From: CAYVFC01 sp964450715
GTDB taxonomy: Bacteria > Myxococcota_A > Polyangia > Polyangiales > JAFGIB01
Direction: 5' to 3'
DNA length: 16,966 nt
Assembly (NCBI GenBank): GCA_964450715.1
Contig: CAYVFC010000163.1
Coordinates: 1-16,966, forward strand
Position 1 is the first letter of the stretch; the number at the start of each line of letters is the position of its first letter. The notes below the pieces were generated by a model. It did not search any database. It was not told where the DNA came from and saw only the letters and a list, made by a program, of their open reading frames with translations. A program made the position numbers and the translations under genes. Shown here piece by piece: positions 8,400 to 14,925 of the stretch.

Positions 8400-9029
8400 A
8401 TGCCACCTGCCCTGGACAAGAGCGTCTGCATTCTCGGTCTCGGTTATGTCGGGCTGCCCACCGCCGCCGTGCTCGCTTCCCGTGGCTACCCGGTGCACGG
8501 CGTGGAGGTGAACCCGGAGGCGGCCAGGACCATCAAGAGCGGCAAGGCCCACATCGTGGAGCCGGAGCTGGACATCCTGGTGCGCGCCGCGGTTCAGACC
8601 GGCAAGCTGGAAGTGCACCCGACGCCGGTAAAATCCGACATCTACATGATCTGCGTCCCTACCCCGCTCACCGGGCAATGCGAGCCCGATCTATCCTATG
8701 TCCAGAGCGCCACCGAGTCGTTCTGCCCGCTTCTGGCCGAGGGTAACTTGGTGATCCTGGAGTCGACCAGCCCGCCTGGAACGACCGAGTGGATCGCCTC
8801 GATCGTACGGGAGCGGACCGGCCTGGAGCCGGGCCAGGTCTTCTACGCCCACGCGCCCGAGCGGGTACTACCGGGCAAGGTGTTACGAGAGGTGGTGGAG
8901 AACGACCGGATCATCGGCGGGATCGACGAGGGGTCCACCGAGCAGTGCGCCGAATTCTACCGCACCTTCGTCTCGGGCCAGATCCATATCACCAGCGCGC
9001 GCATGGCCGAGACGGCGAAGCCGGGGTAA
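8400..9029 (+). pseudogene. wecC: UDP-N-acetyl-D-mannosamine dehydrogenase, truncated to its N-terminal half
   Basis: The surviving residues (about 206 native) are a textbook start: NAD-binding ILGLGYVGLPTAAVL near 11-25, YMICVPTPLTG near 80, ESTSPPGTTEW near 120, and APERVLPGK with NDRIIGGID near 152-172, wording typical of WecC-type UDP-ManNAc dehydrogenases. The full enzyme is roughly 400 residues and needs a cysteine in a later GGHCIP segment for oxidation to the uronate; that half is missing. After the conserved ARMAETAK the frame enters the 117-bp repeat, which adds two codons and a stop (TAA 9027-9029). As read, the gene cannot make active enzyme. ATG 8400 is preceded by GAGGAA. If the downstream junction is an assembly join, the real gene is probably intact. 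Confidence 0.88.
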
Positions 9030-9133
9030 TCAGCAAGCCCCTGGATCAAGACCCCCCGCGTCGTCTTTACAGTCAGGGTGAAATATCGGTAGCGTAGTTG
9101 TCTGAGGGCGTGGTTAATGATGCATATTAACCC
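9017..9133 (+). repeat. 117-bp direct repeat, copy 2
   Basis: This copy is identical to 49-165 in the same orientation, 8,968 bp away. Its left edge interrupts wecC and its right edge interrupts the delta-60 lipoprotein gene, which reads leftward and takes its stop codon (TAA, 9129-9127) from the element's terminal hairpin. The hairpin is almost extended here by the flank: CGTGGTTAAT pairs with ATTAACC(C)ACG apart from one extra C, which does not happen at copy 1. No target-site duplication is visible. Confidence 0.85.
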
Positions 9134-10053
9134 ACGATACGACCCTGACTGTCGCGCCCCATCGCCAACACCTTTTCCTTCTGATCGTAGTGCGCGCATG
9201 CCAGACCCCCAGAGCCGAAGTTGGGGTCGGGTATGCCGTCGGCGTCGAGGTGGGCTACCGCGAAGTCCGTTCCCGTCGCGGCAGGGGTCGCCCATCCCCC
9301 GATCAGAAGAGTATCATCCGACAACACGATCAGCTCGGCGGCCGAGTCGTCGCCTCCCGAATCGATCATGGCGAACCCGTCCGTGCCGAAGGTGGTGTCG
9401 AGCTGACCCTCCGCGCTGAATCTGGCCACTAACATGTCGCTGGTGGCGTTGCCCGATTGTCCAACCGCTACGAGACCGCCATCGCTCTGCTGGGCAATCT
9501 TGCTGAAAACGGAGTAGCTACCGCCGGCCTCGACCATCACTAACCCCATTTTTCCAAAGCTCGGATCGAGAGCACCGTCGCTGGTGAAGCGCGCTACGAG
9601 CGCCTTGGAATCGCCTGTGCCGATTATTACGCCGGCCACCACGATCCCGCCGGAGGGCTGAATCGTCAGGCCCGCAAAGGTCTCACCCCCTCCGAGGTCG
9701 TGAAGCGCGATTCCGTCTACACCGAACGTCGGGTCCAGGCTGCCGTCGACGATCCCGGAGCCCGCGCCCCCGCTCGCATTCGCCCCAGCGGTGGCCGCCG
9801 CGCTGCCAGCCATGCCCCCCGAGCCGCTGCCGCCGCCGCTGGTACCCGAACCACTGCTGCCCCCGCTGTTACCCGAGCCGCTTTGGCCGCCCGAGCCACT
9901 GCTGGCACTGGCACCGCCCGAGCCACTGCTAGCACTGGCACCGCCCGAGCCACCAGTACCTCCAGCACCATCTGAACTACCATCGTCATCATCCCCGCAT
10001 CCAAGCGCCACCACGACGACCGTTACCAGTGGGACTATCAAGAGTGCGCGCAT
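9127..10053 (-). pseudogene. Delta-60 repeat lipoprotein, C-terminus cut off by the repeat
   Basis: A lipoprotein signal peptide (residues 1-19, ending VVALGC) is followed by an Asp-rich patch, a Gly/Ser/Ala-rich linker to about residue 100, and beta-propeller-like delta-60 repeats. At least four repeat cores are visible (LDPTFG, LDPSFG, LDTTFG, PDPNFG), each followed by a strand ending in a G-x-I-x-x-G type pattern. The family is a surface or periplasmic repeat protein common in deltaproteobacteria; its function is unknown. The last repeat stops after SQGRIV, exactly where the 117-bp element begins, so the natural C-terminus is missing. The start is ATG 10051-10053, with GGGAGG six bases upstream; an in-frame ATG at 10068 lies before that site. 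It is third in a leftward series with the LRR and Cys-rich lipoproteins. Confidence 0.82.
9891..9944. repeat. 27-bp tandem duplication in the lipoprotein linker
   Basis: Positions 9891-9917 and 9918-9944 are tandem copies differing at a single base. They encode two consecutive nine-residue Gly/Ser/Ala units of the linker between the lipid anchor and the delta-60 repeats. A length-variable linker is a likely outcome of slippage here; the number of units is a multiple of three bases, so changes stay in frame. Confidence 0.8.
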
Positions 10054-10260
10054 CCTGGACCTCCCCATCGTCGAACATCATACTTCCTCCGCGCCGATAC
10101 GGGCAAACACACCAAGCGGCACCGTGATTTCGCTACCTGCCCTCCGACGCCCCCCTTTTTCACCCTGTCCGAAAAGGAGACGTGCATGTTCACAACTCGG
10201 AGGCTGGATGGTTAGCATCTTGCGTATATGCAACGAAGCCTATTCCAAAGAGGTTATAGA

Positions 10261-11844
10261 CTATTGACACGGCTCCGATCCGCAGGCGTCGGAGAGGTTT
10301 TGGCAGATGGTGATCTCCGCCGAAAAATCTACCAACTGGTCTACGAACGACTGGGCCTCGCATGTCGGCAGCGCTTCGTTGTCAGTGAAATAAAGGTTGC
10401 TTCCTACCGAGCCAAGGTCACCTAGCCCACGTAGATCGGTGAGCATTGGGTTTGACCTAATACCCAGGGAACCTCCAACCGAGGCGAGGTTATCTAGCCC
10501 GTCCAGATCGGTCAGCTTATTGTTATTGTAAATGCGCAGGCTTTCCCCGACAGAAGCGAGGTTGCCCAGCCCATGCAGGTCGGTCAAGGCCGGGTTTTGC
10601 ACAATCTCCAGGTCGCCTCCGACCGAGGCGAGGCTACCGAGGCCGTCCAGATCAGCGACCGCCGGGTTTTCAATGATCAACAGGTCACCTTCGACCTGGG
10701 TGAGGTTGTTCAACCCGTCCAGATCGGTCAGCAAAGCGTTACCGCTGACGTATATATGGAGGCCCCCGACCGACGTGAGGTTACCGAGACCGTCGAGATC
10801 ACACAGCGAGGCGTTATCGCTAACGGTCAAACCGTCTTTCGTGACGGAGTCAATACGATTCAGCCCATCCAGATTGGTCAGAGAGGGATTGCCGCTTATA
10901 AAAAGACCTCCTTCAAACGTTTCGAGGTTACTCAGCGCGGTCAGATCGCTCAGCAAGGCATTTTCTACTATACCCAGGCCCCCAATAGAAGTAAGGCTGC
11001 TGAGCCCGTCTAGATCGATCAGAGCGGCGTTGTTGTAGACATTCAGCGAGCCCTCGACAGAGGCGAGGTTGCCGAGTCCTTCCAGGCTGGTCAATGCGGC
11101 GTTGCCCTGGATGTAGAGGCTTCCTGCCACGGAAACGAGCCCATCTAGCCCTTCCAGGCTGACCAGCGAGGCGTTGCTGAAAATCCTGGAAGTAACCGGT
11201 TCGTAAACCTCCACTCCGTACCCGGGTCCGAGTCTGACAAGGCCCGGAACATACACTCCCGCGATTTCGGCCAGGTTATTCAGTCCGCCCAGGTCGGTCA
11301 GCGTGTCGCTGCCGAGGATGATAAGCGCTCCCACAGAAGCGAGGCCGCTCAGCCCATTCAGGTCGGAAAGCTCCGGAGCTGCTATCGCAAGAATCCCTGT
11401 TATAGAATGACACCCGGCAAGACGGGCCATGTCCTGATAGCTGGCGACCGTGAAGTCTCCGTCTAGGATACCGTTGGGACACAGGCGGTTGACGGTGCAA
11501 TCCGCGCTGCAAAAACTGGTGTCATCCGTATCGCCGTCATCACACGTTTCGGAGCCGCATCTCACGCCGTCGCCGCATCCGGTAATCGAAATCGAAGCGG
11601 TGCAATCTCCCAGGCAATCGCCTATACAATCGTCCGTGTTTCCATCGTCGCAGGCTTCACCGTCTTCTACCATTCCGTTACCGCACACCAAGCTGGTTTC
11701 TGAAGCGGCGTCTACGCTTCCATCACCTCTTTCGTCCTCCGTCCCGCCCGGTTCGGTCGACGGGTCGTTCTCGGAAGAAGAACAGGCCAGTAGAGCCGCG
11801 CCCACTAACCCCACCAACAACGCTCTGTTTACCCCTCTGAACAC
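10261..11844 (-). CDS. Lipoprotein with Myxococcus Cys-rich repeats and an L-domain/LRR array
   Basis: This 527-residue predicted surface lipoprotein has a signal peptide ending AALLAC with the lipid-accepting Cys at 21, then an acidic Ser/Glu/Asp linker. Two Cys-rich repeats of the myxo_disulf_rpt/DUF4215 type occupy about residues 54-122 (CGNGMVEDGEACDDGN and CGDGVRCGSETCDDGD). About 14 degenerate repeats of roughly 24 residues follow, with the pattern N-x-x-L-T-D-L-D-G-L-x-x-L-x-S-V-G-G, as in receptor L-domain-like solenoids. A Cys-containing cap closes the array (PTCEAQ ... CGSEPCQ). It is probably a cell-surface binding or adhesion protein; the ligand is unknown. The longest frame reaches 11976, but the start placed at GTG 11842-11844 gives a proper signal peptide (MFRGVNRALL). 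It lies 132 bp downstream of the next lipoprotein gene. Confidence 0.85.
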   Translation of the reverse strand: MFRGVNRALLVGLVGAALLACSSSENDPSTEPGGTEDERGDGSVDAASETSLVCGNGMVEDGEACDDGNTDDCIGDCLGDCTASISITGCGDGVRCGSETCDDGDTDDTSFCSADCTVNRLCPNGILDGDFTVASYQDMARLAGCHSITGILAIAAPELSDLNGLSGLASVGALIILGSDTLTDLGGLNNLAEIAGVYVPGLVRLGPGYGVEVYEPVTSRIFSNASLVSLEGLDGLVSVAGSLYIQGNAALTSLEGLGNLASVEGSLNVYNNAALIDLDGLSSLTSIGGLGIVENALLSDLTALSNLETFEGGLFISGNPSLTNLDGLNRIDSVTKDGLTVSDNASLCDLDGLGNLTSVGGLHIYVSGNALLTDLDGLNNLTQVEGDLLIIENPAVADLDGLGSLASVGGDLEIVQNPALTDLHGLGNLASVGESLRIYNNNKLTDLDGLDNLASVGGSLGIRSNPMLTDLRGLGDLGSVGSNLYFTDNEALPTCEAQSFVDQLVDFSAEITICQNLSDACGSEPCQ

Positions 11845-11976
11845 GGCCCCTGAAAGAGAATAGCAGAAAGGCGCGGGTTCTGGTACCGGGGGGGCAGAAG
11901 GCTGGCTGACCCGGCTACGTTGGGCTTGTCCCTGGACGCTACCTTCCCATGATGCGTATGCGTCAACGGCCGGCAT

Positions 11977-12765
11977 CTAAGGAAGGGTCGAATAGACGAC
12001 CTCCGCGCACTCGAGACTGTCGGCGCACTCGAAATGCACTTCGTCGAGCGCTTGTTCGATGCACTCGCGTAACGCATCGTACGTGCCCGGCGGGCCGGGC
12101 AGCGACGCGGCGAGAGCGGTCGCGCAACCGTCCGTGAAGATGACTTGAATGGTGCTCTCGTTGGGTAAGCCGCCGCAGCTTCGGATCAAGTCGTCGAGGT
12201 CGCCGTTGAGCTGCTCTTGCGGCGTCACAAGACCCGACGAGCTTCCACAGCGCATCGCGCACACCGAGTCGCTCGGGGCACAGTTGCAGGCGTTACACTC
12301 TTTGGTACCGCGCTCCTCACAGGCGAGCGCGCCGGCGCCGAGTTCGAGCGCATCGGTCTTGCGGTCGCAAAGTAAGCGATCCAGGGCCACCGTCTGCTGC
12401 CAGTATGGGGCGTGTAGTGAATCGTCGAAGCAGCGGGCAACATCGCGATAGGTCTCGTTACTGCCGGGGTAGAAGCAAACCATACCAACCACGGGACAGC
12501 AGCTGCCCGCTTCCGGTATCGTTGGGGGACAGTCCGGGAGGTCTGCGTCCGTCGGCGCGGCGCCATTCGGGCACAGGGTCTGGTCCGAATCCACCCGGCG
12601 TACATCGACGAGGGATGCGTCGCCTATGGTTCCGCCGTCCCTATCACCACCTCCCGACCCCGCAAAGGCTCCGCTCGCGTTGCAGTTTTCCTCTCTGCTT
12701 TCGGCCACGGCACATCCTCCCAGCAACGCCCCGATCGCTGTAATCAATACGATTCGCGTTACCAT
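11977..12765 (-). CDS. Cys-rich secreted lipoprotein of unknown function
   Basis: This 262-residue protein starts at ATG 12763-12765 with AGGAGAG five bases upstream; a longer frame to 12933 has no such site and would put a long basic extension before the signal peptide. Residues 1-18 are a lipoprotein signal peptide (TAIGALLGGC). The mature part is acidic and carries many cysteines, often paired or closely spaced (GSCCPVVGMVC, CNACNCAPSDSVCAMRC), suggesting disulfide-stabilised modules in the periplasm or on the outer surface. I do not recognise a named domain. It heads the three leftward lipoprotein genes and may be co-transcribed with them. Confidence 0.75.
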   Translation of the reverse strand: MVTRIVLITAIGALLGGCAVAESREENCNASGAFAGSGGGDRDGGTIGDASLVDVRRVDSDQTLCPNGAAPTDADLPDCPPTIPEAGSCCPVVGMVCFYPGSNETYRDVARCFDDSLHAPYWQQTVALDRLLCDRKTDALELGAGALACEERGTKECNACNCAPSDSVCAMRCGSSSGLVTPQEQLNGDLDDLIRSCGGLPNESTIQVIFTDGCATALAASLPGPPGTYDALRECIEQALDEVHFECADSLECAEVVYSTLP

Positions 12766-12898
12766 GGTTCTCTCCTGTTCGAAGCACGCGTTCGGGCGCA
12801 AGTCGAGGCGGCGAATAAGTTCCCATATTGTATAACCCCGGAACAGCCACCATAGAGAACGCACCGACGCCGGCCAGCCCCTCCATACCCCTGGGTCT

Positions 12899-13345
12899 CT
12901 ACGCCATCTCCGCATAATCCAGCTGGCAGACACAAGAACACCTGGAAAGCTCTAGTCCGACCCGCTTCCACACCGCCGCCGACTCCTTGCACAGGGCGAT
13001 GCGGCAGGAGCTGTGCTTTCTGACCTCGGCGACGGCGAACCGGAATAGCTCCGCCCGCTCGTCCTCGGGGAAGCTGTACTTGCCCTCCGCCGGGTTCTTC
13101 TTTCCGGGCACGGCCACGGGCGGGAACATGGGCACCATCCTCTCCATGTGCGCCGGCAGCTCATCGCCGGTGGTCACCAGCTTGCGCCTGATCTTGTGGA
13201 ACCCCGGCTCGAACCTGAGCGTCCCCAGGGTGACCCTCTCCGGGTTCAGCGCCTCGAAGACGCGCCCGATGGTCTCCGCGTACAGCTCCTTCCAGCCCAA
13301 CACCGGCACGATGGGGTCCAGCCGGATTCTGACGGGGTGGCCGCC
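12899..13345 (-). pseudogene. C-terminal fragment of a spore photoproduct lyase-like radical SAM protein
   Basis: From about GHPVRIRLDPIVPV to the stop TAG at 12901-12899 the frame encodes a well-conserved SPL-family C-terminus: FEALNPERVTLGTLRFEPG, KLVTTGDELPAHMERM, GKYSFPEDERAE and the cysteine-bearing end SSCRIALCKES ... CSCVCQLDY. The family uses a 4Fe-4S cluster and S-adenosylmethionine; the N-terminal half with the CxxxCxxC cluster motif is absent. The open frame continues upstream to 13690 only as an antisense reading of the glycine-gene repeats (strings of His/Arg), so the homologous part stops near 13345. It is an inactive remnant or a broken junction. No element is recognisable at the breakpoint. 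Confidence 0.78.
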
Positions 13346-13416
13346 TTCTGGACCCTGGAAGAGGGGCAGTCGTCGCGGCTTGAACAATAACGGGCAGAGG
13401 CCGTCTGAATCATGGG

Positions 13417-13439
13417 AAGGGGATTGGTGCCCCTTTTTT
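13417..13439 (+). terminator. Rho-independent terminator or attenuator upstream of the Gly-rich gene
   Basis: A 6-bp stem AAGGGG/CCCCTT with a 7-nt loop runs straight into six T residues (13434-13439). It acts only on rightward transcription; the reverse strand has no T run. It lies 28 bp before the ATG of the Gly-rich microprotein, which is too close for an ordinary promoter after it, so it either attenuates that gene or ends an older transcript from sequence now lost to the left. Confidence 0.5.
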
Positions 13440-13467
13440 CGGAAAAACTTGGCAAAAGGAGTCAGCA

Positions 13468-13620
13468 ATGGGCAAAGGCGGCGGCAGAGGCGGCGGCGGT
13501 GGTCGCGGTGGTGGCGGTGGTGGCGGTAAAGGCGGCGGCGGTGGTCGCGGTGGTGGCGGTGGTGGCAAAGGCGGCGGTGGCGGCAAGGGAGGCGGCGGGA
13601 CCGGCGGTGGGGGCGGATAG
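13468..13620 (+). CDS. 50-residue ultra-glycine-rich basic microprotein
   Basis: ATG 13468 has AAAAGGAG six bases upstream, one of the best ribosome-binding sites in the window, and the frame ends in TAG exactly where the Gly run ends. The product has 41 glycines in 50 residues, with only Met, four Lys, three Arg and one Thr besides (MGKGGGRGGGG...). There are no acidic, aromatic, Cys or Ser residues, so it is strongly cationic and surely disordered. Glycine is written with GGC and GGT almost throughout, arising partly from a tandem duplication (13489-13569). I recognise no family. A nucleic-acid or membrane-binding role, or a structural role, would fit the charge. The antisense frame would be poly-proline, but it starts at a GTG without a ribosome-binding site. 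Confidence 0.65.
   Translation: MGKGGGRGGGGGRGGGGGGGKGGGGGRGGGGGGKGGGGGKGGGGTGGGGG
13489..13569 (+). repeat. 39/42-bp tandem repeat inside the Gly-rich gene
   Basis: Positions 13489-13530 and 13531-13569 carry the same codon series (three GGC, two GGT, CGC, then GGT/GGC codons and AAA). The only difference is one extra GGT before AAA in the first unit. The identical synonymous codon order shows recent duplication rather than selection for glycine alone. Confidence 0.85.
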
Positions 13621-14074
13621 CCCAGCACGACCGGTAACCCATCGGGTGGGGGCAGAACGAATGCTCCTCCAAGTACCAGCGGGTAACCACCGACGATTTT
13701 CTTCGCTCACGGTTTCTTGAACACTAGCCGAACCGATAGTGGATGGCGGCGGTCGGCGGCGTGTTCCTAGCCGGGGACCGGCGGGAACACCCATTTCCAG
13801 ATCCTGTGCGGCTGATTTCGGCCGGCGTGGACCGAGGGTAGGGTACCCCTGCCCCCGTCCCGGAAAACGCCGTGCATGGGGCGCCAGGGATCGCGGAACG
13901 GATATGCCAGAAAAGGTCGGCACCACACCGGTCAGGACGCCTTCAGGTCGGCCACGTTGCAGAGGTACAGGCTGGTAATGCGCGGCTTTTGCCCGCGATT
14001 TTCTTCACGAAATAACGTTACCGTCCCCGTGGGGTCGCCAGTTTATTTTCCGTGTCTTTCGGCGGTTTATTGCT
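13621..14074. other. Gene-poor stretch with a possible reading-frame remnant
   Basis: No complete gene is supported here. On the reverse strand an open frame of 36 codons, 14042 to 13932, reads naturally (TVTLFREENR ... ITSLYLCNVADLKAS, then TGA) and looks like a protein C-terminus, but it is bounded upstream by TAA at 14045-14043 and has no start or ribosome-binding site. It may be a decayed gene tail next to the integrase remnant. Longer open frames on both strands here are Arg/Pro/Gly-rich and look like GC-driven noise. CGCGG/CCGCG (13981-13997) makes a small hairpin followed by a T-rich run. Confidence 0.35.
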
Positions 14075-14640
14075 TCAATCTTTCCGAGGGGACGGTCTTT
14101 GAGGGGCTCTGAGGGGCTCTGACGGCACCCGGGTTGCTACACCCCCTGTTACAGTCAGATCGGGTAGCAACGCGATCGCATCCCGGAGCGATCCGGGACT
14201 TAGCCCGCCGTAAATGCGTAACACCATGTCCAGGCTCTTGTGACCCATCAGCGTCGCGGTGTGCTATATCGGGGCGTCGGCGGCGGCCATAAGCGAGCAA
14301 AACGTCCGCCTCAACTCGTTGAAGCTGCACTCGGGCAGTTGCGCTCGGCGGCAGCCGGCCCGCAGGGCCCGGACTGCGCGGGGAGCGTGCCAATAAACAA
14401 ACAGGGGATTTTTTGGTGTGCTGTCGGCCAACAGGAGCTCGAGGACCTCTTGCATCGTGCTAGTCAACGGGATCACCTGGGCGGCGCTAGTGGTCTTGGT
14501 GCCAGCTATCCAGACCGTCCTGACGTCCAGGCTGACGTGCTCGGGGAGAATTTTTTCAAAACTCGCTTTTTCGGACGCCGAGGTACAAGTCCCCCAGCAG
14601 GTGCGGCCGGGTAACCAGCTGACCTTCGGGGTCTCAATCC
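14075..14640 (-). pseudogene. Tyrosine recombinase (integrase) catalytic domain, frameshifted and with an internal stop
   Basis: In order on the reverse strand: LGVRKSEF (catalytic Arg I region) in one frame, then after a shift near 14550-14560, in an A/T run, LPEHVSLDVRTVWIAGTKT and VIPLTSTMQEVLELL in another. NELRRTFCSLMAAADAPI (box II, with Asn at the usual His) follows, then an in-frame TAG at 14266-14264. Beyond it the same frame continues with HTATLMGHKSLDMV and RIYGGLSP, holding the box II His and a candidate nucleophile Tyr, and stops at TGA 14077-14075. The TAG stands where related proteins have a Tyr-like codon, so one base change could explain it. The enzyme would have cut and joined DNA to integrate a phage or island. 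The N-terminal DNA-binding part is not recognisable. Confidence 0.75.
14101..14120. repeat. 10-bp tandem repeat GAGGGGCTCT x2
   Basis: Two perfect adjacent copies, 14101-14110 and 14111-14120, lie in the 3' tail of the integrase remnant. The unit length is not a multiple of three, so the duplication itself shifts the reading frame of the C-terminal tail. Confidence 0.8.
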
Positions 14641-14925
14641 GAAGATCATCTTTCCAGCCGAAGGAAGAAGCACACGGAGGTTGTCATAGCAGAACGTTTG
14701 TGTTATCTATCCGCCCCCGGTGTGGCAAGTGGCGTCAGGCAACGGCGGACCGCGATTGAAACGCGATGGTCGGGCCAATGTGCTAGCGAACTGGCCGTGT
14801 AGAGGGTGCAGGAACAAAGAAGTCCAGGCCGACATAACAAAGCGTGCGCGGGCGTCAGTGGCCATGAAGCCGGATAGCTGACGGGAGATAGCTGCTACCG
14901 GTAGGAGCGGCACTGCGCATACCCG
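14641..14925. other. Non-coding stretch downstream of the 14926-15567 gene
   Basis: I see no supportable gene. A 68-codon leftward frame (14707-14913) has no recognisable features. The perfect palindrome CTACCGGTAG (14895-14904), extendable to GCTGCTACC/GGTAGGAGC with one mismatch, lies about 20 bp after the stop of the leftward gene. It could be a 3' hairpin for that transcript, but it lacks a T run. Confidence 0.3.

Noticed and set aside
13410..13628. Leftward poly-proline frame opposite the Gly-rich gene
   Set aside because: It starts at a GTG without a ribosome-binding site and is the automatic antisense of GGC/GGT codons; the rightward frame has a strong SD, an ATG and a stop at the repeat end.
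13346..13690. N-terminal extension of the SPL-like frame (His/Arg-rich)
   Set aside because: Antisense reading of the Gly-rich repeats; no similarity to the SPL N-terminus or its cluster motif.
14149..14170. Partial resemblance of the integrase 3' tail to the middle of the 117-bp repeat (TTACAGTCAG, then a GTAGC)
   Set aside because: Only a 10-base identity plus a short gapped match; too weak to claim common origin without an alignment search.
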